From: Streptomyces sp. 840.1
GTDB lineage: Bacteria; Actinomycetota; Actinomycetes; Streptomycetales; Streptomycetaceae
Length of the DNA stretch: 64,000 nt
NCBI RefSeq assembly: GCF_003751445.1
Contig: NZ_RJUU01000001.1
Coordinates: 439,001-503,000, forward strand
Direction of reading: 5' to 3'
Part shown: one piece after another, positions 24,519 through 32,558 of the stretch
How the letters are laid out: every line of letters starts with the position of its first letter
Position numbering within the stretch: position 1 is the first letter of the stretch
Program-made: the position numbers and the translations under genes
The notes under the pieces: generated by a model
The model's input: only the letters and a program-made list of their open reading frames with translations
Told to the model about the DNA's origin: nothing
Database searches by the model: none

Positions 24519-24565
24519 ATCCTGAGATGTTTACGTGGGACCGGGGTGCCCCGGGAAATACGGCA

Positions 24566-25957
24566 TCAGCCGACATCCAGACGCAGAAGATCTTCCTCCG
24601 TCTCGCGGCGGACGATGACCCGCGCCTGTCCGTCGCGCACCGCGACGACCGGCGGGCGCAGGGCGTGGTTGTAGTTGCTCGCCATGGAACGGCAGTACGC
24701 GCCGGTGGCGGGCACCGCGATCAGGTCGCCGGGGGCCAGGTCGGACGGCAGGAAGGCGTCCTTGACCACGATGTCGCCGCTCTCGCAGTGCTTCCCGACG
24801 ACCCGGACGAGCATCGGCTCGGCGTCCGAGGTCCGCGAGACGAGCGCGACGCTGTACTCGGCGTCGTACAGCGCGGTGCGGATGTTGTCCGACATCCCGC
24901 CGTCCACGCTGACGTACGTCCGCAGCCCCTCCAGGGGCTTGATCGTGCCGACCTCGTACAGCGTGAAGGCGGTCGGCCCGACGATGGCGCGGCCCGGCTC
25001 GACGGAGATCCGGGGGGTGGCGAGCCCGGCGGCCTCGCACTCACGGGTCACGATGTCACCGAGCGCCTTGGCGATCTCCTGCGGCTCGCGCGGGTCGTCC
25101 TCGGAGGTGTACGCGATACCGAGGCCGCCGCCGAGGTCGATCTCGGGCAGCTCGACGCCGTGCTCGTCGCGCACCTCGGCGAGCAGCTGCACCACGCGCC
25201 GGGCGGAGACCTCGAAGCCGGCCATGTCGAAGATCTGCGAGCCGATGTGCGAGTGGATCCCGATCAGTTCGAGCCCGTCGAGGGTGAGCGCCCGGCGGAC
25301 GGCCTCGGCGGCCTGTCCGCCGGCCAGCGCGATGCCGAACTTCTGGTCCTCGTGCGCGGTGGCGATGAACTCGTGGGTGTGGGCCTCGACGCCGACGGTC
25401 ACCCGGATCTGCACGGGCTGGCGCCGGCCGAGCCGCTGCGCGATGTGGGAGACCCGGACGATCTCCTGGAAGGAGTCGAGGACGATCCGCCCGACGCCGG
25501 CCGTGACGGCCCGCTCGATCTCGTCGACGGTCTTGTTGTTGCCGTGGAAGGCGATGCGCTCGGCGGGCATCCCGGCGTCCAGCGCGGTGGTCAGCTCGCC
25601 GCCGGAGCAGACGTCGAGGTTGAGCCCCTCCTCCTTCAGCCAGCGCACGACCGCGCGGGAGAGGAAGGCCTTGCCGGCATAGAAGACGTCGGCGCCGGGG
25701 CCGAAGGCGTCGGACCAGGCGCGGCAGCGGGCCCGGAAGTCGGCCTCGTCCAGGAAGTAGGCCGGGGTACCGAACTCCTCGGCCAGCCGGGCGACTTCGA
25801 TCCCGCCGACGGTCAGCGCGCCGTTCCCGTCGCGGGTGACGGTACGGGACCAGACCTTGTCGTCGAGGACGTTGAGGTCCTCGGCCGGGGCGGAGTAGTG
25901 GCCCTCGGTCATGACGTCGGCGTGGCGGGGACCGGCGGGGTGTGCGGATCGGCTCAT
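24566..25957 (-). CDS. lysA: Diaminopimelate decarboxylase
   Basis: The 463-residue PLP enzyme of the alanine-racemase-like (TIM barrel) fold carries FYAGKAFLSRAVVRW (PLP lysine), the HSHIGSQIFDMAGFEV loop, the GGGLGIAYT phosphate motif and the C-terminal GAYCRSMASNYNH. It makes L-lysine from meso-DAP. It lies 21 bp downstream of the ArgRS-like gene and upstream of hom, as in other Streptomyces. Confidence 0.97.
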   Translation of the reverse strand: MSRSAHPAGPRHADVMTEGHYSAPAEDLNVLDDKVWSRTVTRDGNGALTVGGIEVARLAEEFGTPAYFLDEADFRARCRAWSDAFGPGADVFYAGKAFLSRAVVRWLKEEGLNLDVCSGGELTTALDAGMPAERIAFHGNNKTVDEIERAVTAGVGRIVLDSFQEIVRVSHIAQRLGRRQPVQIRVTVGVEAHTHEFIATAHEDQKFGIALAGGQAAEAVRRALTLDGLELIGIHSHIGSQIFDMAGFEVSARRVVQLLAEVRDEHGVELPEIDLGGGLGIAYTSEDDPREPQEIAKALGDIVTRECEAAGLATPRISVEPGRAIVGPTAFTLYEVGTIKPLEGLRTYVSVDGGMSDNIRTALYDAEYSVALVSRTSDAEPMLVRVVGKHCESGDIVVKDAFLPSDLAPGDLIAVPATGAYCRSMASNYNHALRPPVVAVRDGQARVIVRRETEEDLLRLDVG

Positions 25958-25978
25958 CGTGTTGCTCTCTCGGGTCTC

Positions 25979-27157
25979 TCAGAGGTACGGGGGCGCGCTG
26001 ATGCCGAGCAGGGACAGGCCGCCTGCGAGCACCGTCCCGGCGGCTTCGGCAAGAGCGAGCCGGGTGCGGTGGGCGGCCGAGGGTTTCTCGTCCCCGACGG
26101 GCAGGGGTGACGCGGCGTCGTGGAGGTCGAGGAACGCGTGCGCGACCGCTTCGAGGTGCCGGGCGAGCCGGTCGGGCGCGCGGTGGCGCGCCGCGGCGGC
26201 GAGCACGGCGGGGTGGTCGGCGACGAGGGCGAGGAGCGCGAGCGCCTCGGGCTCATCGAAAGCGGCTCGGCCGGGGGTGGGGGCGGGGCCCAGCTTCTGG
26301 CCCTGGTTCCGGTTCCGGCCGAGGTCCTGGTCCTGGTCCTGGTCCTGGGCGCGGTTCGAGTCCTGGCCGGGGGCCTGGCCGGGGTCGCTGGTGAACCCGA
26401 GCCGCTGGGCGCCGAGGGTGAACGTGTGGGCGCGGGAGTGGGCGTAGCGGACCAGGAACAGCGGGTTGCCCTCGCCCTGGACGAGGAGCCCGCCATCGAG
26501 CCGGGCGCGGTCGTGACCGGCCGGCCGGAGCAGCCCCCAGCGGGTGGCGTCGGGCCCGAGCCGCTCCAGCAGCTCCCCGGCGGTGGCGCCGGCCGGGACC
26601 GGCCGGATCTCCGTCAGCGGTACGGGGGGCCGGCCGTGGGCGTCGACGGCGATGCCGAGGCGCACCCAGTCCGGGTCGGAGGCCTCGTCGCAGCTGATGC
26701 GCACGGGCGCGCCCTGGGACCGTACGAGCCTGCGCACCGCGTCCGCGGTGACGGCGGCCCGGACCTCGCGGGCGTGGCTGAATTGCAGCGGCGTCCCGGC
26801 GAGCGCGTCGCCGTGTCCGTAGCGCAGCCCCTGGTCCAGCACCTGGCGCACGAGAGCGCCGTGGGCGTCGGCGGGGGCGTCGAGCGTGAAGTTCAGGAAT
26901 CCGGGTCCGGTGATCTCGACCCGCCCGATCCCCGGTGCGCCGGCCATCCGCTCCCGAAGGATCTCGGCCACCTCGCGCGCGGGCAGTGCGGCGGGCCCGG
27001 CCAGCTGGAGAGCGACGGCACTGGCGTAGTCGCCCCGGCCGCCCGGCCGCGTCCTCTCCACTCGCACGCGCGCGGGCACGGGCGCGTGCAAGGCGTCCTC
27101 GTCGACCGCGCGGCGCACGGCGTGCAGCACGGTCGAGGAGAGGTCGGCGGGGGTCAC
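25979..27157 (-). CDS. Degenerate arginyl-tRNA-synthetase-like protein with DALR anticodon-binding domain
   Basis: I choose the GTG at 27157 (VTPADLSSTVLHAVRRAV), giving 392 residues; no good ribosome site is visible, and a start 17 codons upstream is possible. The N-terminal Add-1-like domain ends GPGFLNFTLD as in ArgRS. The HIGH segment survives only as FSHAREVRAAVTADAVRRL, most of the catalytic Rossmann fold is missing, and the protein then passes to LGPDATRWGLLRP...NPLFLVRYAHSRAHT and a C-terminal DALR domain. A charged Asp/Gln repeat interrupts the helical domain near residue 280. Arginine activation is not expected. It may bind tRNA-Arg or act in Lys/Arg regulation (inference). Confidence 0.8.
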   Translation of the reverse strand: MTPADLSSTVLHAVRRAVDEDALHAPVPARVRVERTRPGGRGDYASAVALQLAGPAALPAREVAEILRERMAGAPGIGRVEITGPGFLNFTLDAPADAHGALVRQVLDQGLRYGHGDALAGTPLQFSHAREVRAAVTADAVRRLVRSQGAPVRISCDEASDPDWVRLGIAVDAHGRPPVPLTEIRPVPAGATAGELLERLGPDATRWGLLRPAGHDRARLDGGLLVQGEGNPLFLVRYAHSRAHTFTLGAQRLGFTSDPGQAPGQDSNRAQDQDQDQDLGRNRNQGQKLGPAPTPGRAAFDEPEALALLALVADHPAVLAAAARHRAPDRLARHLEAVAHAFLDLHDAASPLPVGDEKPSAAHRTRLALAEAAGTVLAGGLSLLGISAPPYL

Positions 27158-27212
27158 GGGACAAGCGTATGGGAGGGAGGGGGGCCTTTCGCGAACCGGT
27201 TTCGCCATCCGG

Positions 27213-27647
27213 TCAGCCGGCGGCGCGCTCCGCCCGCCCGGCGCCCTGCCTGCCGTCGAGCGCCGACGGGCGGCCGCGCTCCATCAACTCCCGCACCACC
27301 CGCACCAGCTCGCTCGGCTCGAAGGGCTTCGCGAGGAACGCGTCGACCCCCGCCGCGACACCGTTGTCCACCTCGTACGGCGTACAGGCGCTGATGATCG
27401 CGACGGGCAGATGCCGCGTCCGTGGATCGGAGCGCAGTCTGGTGGCCGTCTGCAGACCGTCCAGCCGGGGCATGACGACATCGAGCGTGATCACATCGGG
27501 ACTGACCCGATGCACCAGATCCAGACACTCGACACCATCGGCCGCGGTCACGACCTCGAAGCCCTCAAGCTCGAGATTGACCCTGATCAACTGCCGGATG
27601 ACCTTGTTGTCGTCGACAACAAGCACGCGGCCGGACGCCCCTGACAC
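27213..27647 (-). CDS. Stand-alone response regulator receiver protein
   Basis: The probable GTG start at 27647 gives 144 residues of essentially one CheY-like domain: acidic DD pair in VLVVDDNK, phosphoacceptor Asp in ITLDVVMPRLDG, Ser in IISA and Lys in AKPFEP. The C-terminal tail is short and basic, with no DNA-binding domain, so output is by protein contact. No histidine kinase is adjacent. It is conserved at this place upstream of the ArgRS-like gene. Confidence 0.9.
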   Translation of the reverse strand: MSGASGRVLVVDDNKVIRQLIRVNLELEGFEVVTAADGVECLDLVHRVSPDVITLDVVMPRLDGLQTATRLRSDPRTRHLPVAIISACTPYEVDNGVAAGVDAFLAKPFEPSELVRVVRELMERGRPSALDGRQGAGRAERAAG

Positions 27648-27865
27648 CCTTCGAGAGTAGGCGGGCCGGAGTGGCTGCGTCCGGGTTTTGCCCACTTCCG
27701 TCCCCGGACGGATGGCGGCGCAGGTTGGCCGGATGTGTGTGCGACGGGTCCGGCGGGGCTCGCGGGACGTCCGCGACACCTCCGCGACGGCTCGGAAATA
27801 CCTGTTCACGGCCACCCCGTCGAAGCTGGTAGTGTTTCACCCGTCGCCAAGCAACACAGCGATAC

Positions 27866-27937
27866 GCCCCCGTAGCTCAGGGGATAGAGCATCGGCCTCC
27901 GGAGCCGGGTGCGCAGGTTCGAATCCTGCCGGGGGCA
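27866..27937 (+). tRNA. tRNA-Arg (anticodon CCG)
   Basis: The 72-nt cloverleaf has a 7-bp acceptor stem (GCCCCCG with CGGGGGC), a D-loop with TAGCTCAGGGG, a 5-bp anticodon stem and loop CTCCGGA with anticodon CCG at 27899-27901, and a T arm GGTTCGAATCC. The CCA end is not encoded. It reads CGG codons, common in this G+C-rich genome. Its 3' end faces the accessory region; tRNA-Arg genes are frequent integration sites. Confidence 0.96.
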
Positions 27938-27990
27938 CTTTCACCGGACAGCGTGATCATTACGTTGAAAAAGTGAAGTGCCAGACTTCG

Positions 27991-28023
27991 AGAGCCGGAT
28001 CCAGTTCCACTGGATCCGGCTCT
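27991..28023. terminator. Strong hairpin after tRNA-Arg
   Basis: A perfect 14-bp inverted repeat (27991-28004 with 28010-28023) with loop TTCCA lies 53 bp past the tRNA and 90 bp before the cellulase stop on the other strand. It can end both converging transcripts. Confidence 0.85.
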
Positions 28024-28113
28024 TCTGTCGTTGCGTGACCAGCCACCACGGGCGGTGGCTCAGCCGAGGACATGAAGATCGGCGCGCTTGGCACCCCGCG
28101 CCGGACCGTCGAG

Positions 28114-29484
28114 TCAGCCGGTGGGGAAGTGGTCCGGAGTGCTGATCCGGTCCTTGAGCAGTGCTCCGGACTCGGTCAGTACGCCGCTGGTGCTGTAGTC
28201 GGTGCCGTCGCACGTACCCGGGCGCAGCGCGGCGCTGCTCTCCGGAGCGTCGGAGTAGGTCCAGTTCGCGTAGCTGATCTTCAGCTGATCGAGGAGGTCC
28301 AGCCAGGCCGTGGTGCTCGCCCGGTCCATCGCTCCACCGCCGGTGGCGCTCACCGTGCCGAACTCGGTCACGAACAGGGGCAGTCGCGCGGCGGCCCGGC
28401 TCACTGCGGCGCGGTAGTTGTCCTTGTGGCTCGCGGCGTAGAAGTGGAACGTGTACATGATGTTGGTGGCATTGACCGGGTTGTTGATGACCTCGCTCTC
28501 GCCGGAGCCGTCGGAGACTCCCAGCGAGGACCAGCCACGGGTGCCGACCACGATCACGGCGTCCGGGTCAGCGGCCCGGATGACCGGGATGACCTGTTCG
28601 GCGTAGCTCTTGATGGCCGCCCAGCTCACGCCGTTGGGCTCGTTGGCGATCTCGTAGATCACGTTCGCCTTGTCGGCGTTGCGGGCGGCGACGGACGCGA
28701 AGAACGTCTTGGCGCGGTCGAGGTTGTAGTTCGGATCGCCCGGCGTCAGGGTGTGGAAGTCGATCAGGGCGTACATGTCGCGGGCCTCGGCCATGTCGAC
28801 GAGGCCGTTCACGCGGTCCGTGAAGCCGGCCGGGTCGGTCTCGTAGCCGTCTTCCTGGACGTACATGGCGATACGCAGGAGGTCCGCCTTCCAGTCATGG
28901 GCCAGCGCGTCCATGGAGGCGGCGTTGTAGCACTGGCTGAACCACTGGATGCCGTGCGTACTCATGCCCCGCAGTTGTACGGGGCGGTCGTACTGGTTGC
29001 ACAGGTTCACCCCGCAGACGTGAAGCCGTCCGTTGGTCCCCACGGGGGTGCCGTCGTCCACGACCGGGGGCTCTCCGGTGGAGCCCGTGCAGGGGACGCC
29101 GTTGAGCGTGAACGCCGAGGGGGCCGGGTTGGCGCCGGCGAAGGAGCCCGTGAAGCCGAGGTCGGCCGCTGCGCCGGTGGCCAGCGTGGCGTTCCAGTCC
29201 GGGGCGGTGGCGGTGACGGCGGAGCCGGCCTGCGACCAGGTGGCGTTCCAGCCCTGCGCGACCCGCTGCCCCGTGTCCGGCATGGCGAATGCGAGCTTCC
29301 AGCCGGCGACGGGGGCGCCCAGGTTGGTGACCTTCACCGCGGCCTGGAAGCCGCCCTGCCAGGTGTTGGTGACGGTGTAGTCGACCTGGCAGCCGGTCGC
29401 GGCCACCGCCGCCTGAGGGGTGGCCAGTGCCGTGAGGCCCAGGACCGTCGCGCAGGTCGCCAGTAAGGCGAGTAGACGCTTCAA
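28114..29484 (-). CDS. Secreted GH5 endoglucanase with N-terminal CBM2
   Basis: The TTG at 29484 has GAGGAGG at ideal spacing and begins a signal peptide (LKRLLALLATCATVLGLTALA, cut after QAAVA-A), giving 456 residues. Residues about 31-130 are a family 2 cellulose-binding module (CQVDYTVTNTWQGGFQAAVKV), then a short acidic linker and a GH5 barrel with acid/base Glu282 in NEPNG and nucleophile Glu374 in FVTEFG. It should cut beta-1,4-glucans outside the cell. A perfect CebR operator lies 34 bp upstream, so cellobiose should induce it. Confidence 0.95.
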   Translation of the reverse strand: MKRLLALLATCATVLGLTALATPQAAVAATGCQVDYTVTNTWQGGFQAAVKVTNLGAPVAGWKLAFAMPDTGQRVAQGWNATWSQAGSAVTATAPDWNATLATGAAADLGFTGSFAGANPAPSAFTLNGVPCTGSTGEPPVVDDGTPVGTNGRLHVCGVNLCNQYDRPVQLRGMSTHGIQWFSQCYNAASMDALAHDWKADLLRIAMYVQEDGYETDPAGFTDRVNGLVDMAEARDMYALIDFHTLTPGDPNYNLDRAKTFFASVAARNADKANVIYEIANEPNGVSWAAIKSYAEQVIPVIRAADPDAVIVVGTRGWSSLGVSDGSGESEVINNPVNATNIMYTFHFYAASHKDNYRAAVSRAAARLPLFVTEFGTVSATGGGAMDRASTTAWLDLLDQLKISYANWTYSDAPESSAALRPGTCDGTDYSTSGVLTESGALLKDRISTPDHFPTG

Positions 29485-29518
29485 GGTGTTCCTCCTCGTT
29501 CGAAGCGGACAACCGATA

Positions 29519-29532
29519 TGGGAGCGCTCCCA
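29519..29532. promoter_or_regulatory. CebR operator (TGGGAGCGCTCCCA)
   Basis: The perfect 14-bp palindrome is identical to the consensus bound by the cellulose-utilisation repressor CebR in Streptomyces. It lies 34 bp upstream of the cellulase start, in the promoter area. Confidence 0.9.
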
Positions 29533-29670
29533 CTTCCCCGTTGGCCCGAGACCGTACACCGGAACGCCGATGCGCAGAAGGCATTCGACCGCCGCGGATT
29601 CCGGCGTCCGGTGACCGGCGGAGCGAATCCGACGGCGGCGGGCGACGGGCCGGTCGCGCCTGGTATCAAG

Positions 29671-29754
29671 ATGATCAACGACAAGGGCAAGGCCCTACCG
29701 GTCGGTCCGGAACGCTTCAGCTACTCCGACGGAGAGCCGGGGCGCGATGAGTGA
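29671..29754 (+). pseudogene. Possible 3' remnant of an unidentified gene
   Basis: A frame reading IKMINDKGKALPVGPERF to GRDE and stopping at 29754 has fairly good coding bias for its last 27-60 codons but no ribosome site or start; upstream it runs into the CebR box. Its stop overlaps the next ATG (ATGAGTGA). It may be the tail of a lost partner gene of the 29747 protein. Confidence 0.3.
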
Positions 29755-30181
29755 GGTGATGGTGGGCGTGACAGATTTCCGCCGGGAGGGGCGGCTCTTC
29801 AGGGTCAGCGGGTTCAACCCCTCGCACCGGCAGCTCTTTCTCACCAGTGAGGCCACTTTGGTGGACCGGACCACGACGAGGGTCGAGGTGTACTTCGGCC
29901 ACGTCACGCTGATGTTCCTCAAGCCCCTCTACCGGAACGGGCTTTACGTCCGGGCGGCGAACGAGGCCGAGTTCGGCGTGCTGAGCGAGCGGCACGGCAT
30001 TCCGGAGGAGGACGCCCCCTTCACATGGATGCTGGAGCAGGACGGCGACAGCTTCGTCCGCAGCGGCAAGCCGTCGTGGCGGGAGGCGGAGTACGAGCTG
30101 ATGGGCGAGCGGCAGTCGTTGTACGGCCCACAAGCGGCCTGGCCTCCGGACTTCCCGGCGCAATGGGGGCAGATCGGCTGA
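29747..30181 (+). CDS. Hypothetical protein, 144 aa
   Basis: The soluble protein MSEVMVGVTDFRREGRLFRVSGF... has no signal peptide or membrane segment and an alternating beta-like N-terminal half (RVEVYFGHVTLMFLKPLY), followed by an acidic region and a Trp-rich C terminus (QAAWPPDFPAQW). Codon bias is normal. I do not recognise the family. Its start overlaps a coding-like remnant upstream; the arrangement of a gene remnant plus a small acidic protein would fit an orphan immunity gene, but that is speculation. Confidence 0.6.
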   Translation: MSEVMVGVTDFRREGRLFRVSGFNPSHRQLFLTSEATLVDRTTTRVEVYFGHVTLMFLKPLYRNGLYVRAANEAEFGVLSERHGIPEEDAPFTWMLEQDGDSFVRSGKPSWREAEYELMGERQSLYGPQAAWPPDFPAQWGQIG

Positions 30182-30246
30182 CCGTCGGCTGACCGTCGGC
30201 CGGCCGAAGCCCCGGCGGCCGGACCGAGAGGCGGGACGCTCGGCGC

Positions 30247-30296
30247 GCTACGGCGGCCCGCACAACCCCAGCAGGGTCCGTGCGGGCCGCCGTAGC
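30247..30296. terminator. Bidirectional terminator
   Basis: A perfect 17-bp inverted repeat (30247-30263 with 30280-30296) separates the hypothetical gene on plus from the phosphopantetheinyl transferase gene on minus. It isolates the biosynthetic cluster at its left edge. Confidence 0.85.
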
Positions 30297-30370
30297 GTGC
30301 GCGCCCGACCGGCCGAGGGCGTCCTGAGCGGTTGAGGCTCACCGGGGGCGGGCCCCGGCCGGGGCGCCGC

Positions 30371-31033
30371 TCACCGGCAGCCGGGCTCCGCGATCCCGGG
30401 CAGGACGTCGACCGGTGCGGCGCTCGCGACCGCCGCCGTGGCGCCACGGCCGGGGTCCTCCCATTCCAGCAGCGGGAGGCCGGCGCCGCCCGCCTTCAGC
30501 AGGGCCTCCCGGCGCACCCAGGCCCGGAGCAGTCCGGGGCCCGGGTCCCGCGAAGCGGCCGCCGCCCGCAGTTCGGCCTCGGGCAGCACCCGCCGCAGCA
30601 CCGCCATCGGGCCGGGCCGGCGGGTGGCGGGCTCCACGTCGATGCCCACGGCGCCGGGGCCGGCCGCCGCCGCGACCAGGCCCTGGGCGTGGCTCATGCT
30701 GACGCCGGTGCGGGGGCTGTCCCGGAGCGAGGGGCGGCCGTGCTCGTCCTGCCGGCACTCGGGGCAGAACTGGACGAGCTCGTGGGCGTCCGGGGCGCTG
30801 CCGGTGAAGCGTGAGGCGCACAGGCGCAGCAGGAGTCGCGCCGCGACCACGTCGTCGCGGCGGGCCGGCACCCGTATCCGGGCCAGGCGCCGTTGCTCCC
30901 AGGGGGCGAGCATGTCCGCGTCCAGCTCAGGGTGGGCCAGGACCTCCGCCGTGGTGGCCACCGCGGCCACCACGCGGCCGGGGCGCGGCCGGGGACGGAC
31001 GCTCAACGGCGGACGCTCATCCGGACGCCGCAC
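30371..31033 (-). CDS. Sfp-type 4'-phosphopantetheinyl transferase
   Basis: The 220-residue protein has the Mg-binding motif GIDVE (130-134) and the second signature WVRREALLK (172-180, the WxxKEAxxK motif with Arg for the first Lys). It moves phosphopantetheine from CoA to the serine of carrier proteins. Its GTG start overlaps the 3' end of the carrier-protein gene by 17 bp, so the pair is coupled and this carrier is the likely substrate. A Cys pair in FCPECRQDEHG replaces a loop of the usual form. Confidence 0.88.
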   Translation of the reverse strand: MRRPDERPPLSVRPRPRPGRVVAAVATTAEVLAHPELDADMLAPWEQRRLARIRVPARRDDVVAARLLLRLCASRFTGSAPDAHELVQFCPECRQDEHGRPSLRDSPRTGVSMSHAQGLVAAAAGPGAVGIDVEPATRRPGPMAVLRRVLPEAELRAAAASRDPGPGLLRAWVRREALLKAGGAGLPLLEWEDPGRGATAAVASAAPVDVLPGIAEPGCR

Positions 31034-31289
31034 CTGCGGCTGCCCCGGAGGCCGCCGAGGGGACGGGCGGGGTCAGGAAGGTCCGCTGTATGCGGTCGAG
31101 GGTGCGGAAGTCGTCGATGGTGACTTCCTGGAGGTCGATGCTGTTGCCGGAGAGCTCCTCCAGCAGGTCGATGAACTCCAGGAAGTCCATGGAGTCGATG
31201 AGGCGCGCCTCGATCAGGTCCTCGTCCGGGGCGAGGGCGCCGGTGAGGCCGGGGTTCTTCTCGTGGAGCCACGCGGTGATGCTGTCCAT
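31017..31289 (-). CDS. Stand-alone acyl/aminoacyl carrier protein
   Basis: The 90-residue protein is an acidic four-helix carrier with the phosphopantetheine site at Ser33 (LIDSMDFLEFIDLLEE; the usual DSL/DSM motif), followed by an Ala/Gly/Ser-rich tail. It lies between the aaRS-like ligase and its phosphopantetheinyl transferase. In characterised amino acid:carrier-protein ligase systems the ligase aminoacylates such a free carrier. A fatty-acid ACP is less likely from context. There is no DNA between the three genes for an independent promoter. Confidence 0.9.
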   Translation of the reverse strand: MDSITAWLHEKNPGLTGALAPDEDLIEARLIDSMDFLEFIDLLEELSGNSIDLQEVTIDDFRTLDRIQRTFLTPPVPSAASGAAAGAASG

Positions 31290-31381
31290 GGTGGGGAACC
31301 GTTCCTTGTCGTACGGGTGTTGTCGGAGCCGAGGCGGCCCGGAGCCGGGCCGCCTCGGCTCCGGGGTGAGCCGGAAGGCGC

Positions 31382-32239
31382 TCAGTCGCCGGCGCGGCGG
31401 AGCCGGTCGAGGGCCAGTTCGGGGGTGCCGTGGGCGAGGACCATCGCGTGGACCCAGCGCTCGACGCCGAAGGCCACGCAGGAGCTGTACACGGGTTCCT
31501 GGGAGCCCGCGCGGATGCCGAGCCGCTCGCCGAAGAAGTTGCGGTGCCGGTTGACCGAGGCGATCGCGGTACCGTCCGGGGCGCTGAACTCGTGCTTGAC
31601 CGGGTCCAGCATCATCAGACGGGCGCGGGATCCGCCCTTGTCGTAGAACGGGTCGTCGGCTGCGGCCCGGGTCAGCTCCAGGCCGAGCAGGGCGGCGGCC
31701 TCGCGGATGAACTCCGCCCCTCGGTCCAGGTGTTCGGATGCCCCGTCCTGGGTGCCGAGGTACAGCACCTCGCGCATGTGGAAGCCCCAGAGCCGCCGCA
31801 GCCCGTCGTAGTGGGTCTCGTTGCGGTAGCAGCGGCCGGTCGCCGAGAGCCTCAGCCCGTCCGCGCCGATGTCCTGTCCCTCCAGCGAGAGCAGGAGCCC
31901 GTAGCAGGTGGCGGAGGGCAGGAGGTGGCCGGTGGGCTCCAGCGGCAGGCCGCCCGGCTGCTGACCGCCGGCCAGCCCGTCGAAGGCGTCCGGGGCGAAG
32001 CGGCCTGCGGCGACACCGAGATGGGGGAAGTTGCGGAAGTAGTCCAGCCGGGACAGGCCCTCTGCGGAGAGCAGGGGCGGGCCCACCACCTCCGGTGCCG
32101 AGAGCCTGGCCGCCAGGCCCGTCAGCAGGGAGTCCAGTCCGTGCAGCAGGGCGGTGTGGACCGGGTCCAGTGGGACCAGTCCGGGTCCCGGGCTCTTCAG
32201 GGTGATACCCGACGGCTTCGTGGTGTCGGTTGTGCTCAT
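31382..32239 (-). CDS. Amino acid:[carrier protein] ligase (class II aminoacyl-tRNA-synthetase-like)
   Basis: The 285-residue protein looks like the catalytic core of an atypical seryl-tRNA synthetase without the tRNA-binding arm: motif 2 around GRCYRNE (Arg138) and motif 3 around AFGVERW (258-262). Cys112, Glu157 and Cys254 are placed like the Zn-binding Cys-Glu-Cys set of the published amino acid:CP ligases. It should adenylate a small amino acid (Gly, Ala or Ser-like) and load it on the carrier protein encoded next. AGGGAG lies 8 bases before the ATG. It reads divergently from the oxygenase operon. Confidence 0.88.
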   Translation of the reverse strand: MSTTDTTKPSGITLKSPGPGLVPLDPVHTALLHGLDSLLTGLAARLSAPEVVGPPLLSAEGLSRLDYFRNFPHLGVAAGRFAPDAFDGLAGGQQPGGLPLEPTGHLLPSATCYGLLLSLEGQDIGADGLRLSATGRCYRNETHYDGLRRLWGFHMREVLYLGTQDGASEHLDRGAEFIREAAALLGLELTRAAADDPFYDKGGSRARLMMLDPVKHEFSAPDGTAIASVNRHRNFFGERLGIRAGSQEPVYSSCVAFGVERWVHAMVLAHGTPELALDRLRRAGD

Positions 32240-32435
32240 GCAGACCGCTCCCTCTGAGCGTGGCGAGGAGAGCCGAGGAGATGGTCCATCGGCAGGGCGG
32301 AACGTTCCGGACCGCTGGTCGGGGCGGAGCGAAGTTCCTTGTGAAGGTGGCCATTTCGACGGAACGCACGGAATGCGCCGACGGAGGCTCCGTCAGGAGC
32401 CATGCCACGTAGGGACCTTAGGGCGGGTCGCCGTA

Positions 32436-32451
32436 ATTTGTCTAGACCAAA
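32436..32451. promoter_or_regulatory. DasR-like (GntR/HutC) operator, site 1
   Basis: ATTTGTCTAGACCAAA matches 12 of 16 positions of the dre consensus ACTGGTCTAGACCACT, including the full TCTAGACCA core. It lies about 200 bp upstream of the ligase operon. Confidence 0.5.
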
Positions 32452-32529
32452 GATGACGAAACACCTTGCTGACCCGGCACGTTGCCCACGGCGGTGACAA
32501 CGGCCCGCGCGCCCGTACCGGCGCGTCGC

Positions 32530-32558
32530 TTGACAGGGGTAATGGTCTGGACCACTGT
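32530..32558 (+). promoter_or_regulatory. Probable promoter of the oxygenase operon
   Basis: A perfect TTGACA at 32530-32535 is followed after 17 bases by CACTGT, a weak -10 element. The spacer contains most of DasR-like site 2, so binding there should block the polymerase. The leader would be about 210 nt. Confidence 0.45.
32541..32556. promoter_or_regulatory. DasR-like (GntR/HutC) operator, site 2
   Basis: AATGGTCTGGACCACT matches 14 of 16 positions of the dre consensus ACTGGTCTAGACCACT, with full TGGTC-N2-GACCA symmetry. It overlaps the probable promoter of the oxygenase operon. Confidence 0.65.
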
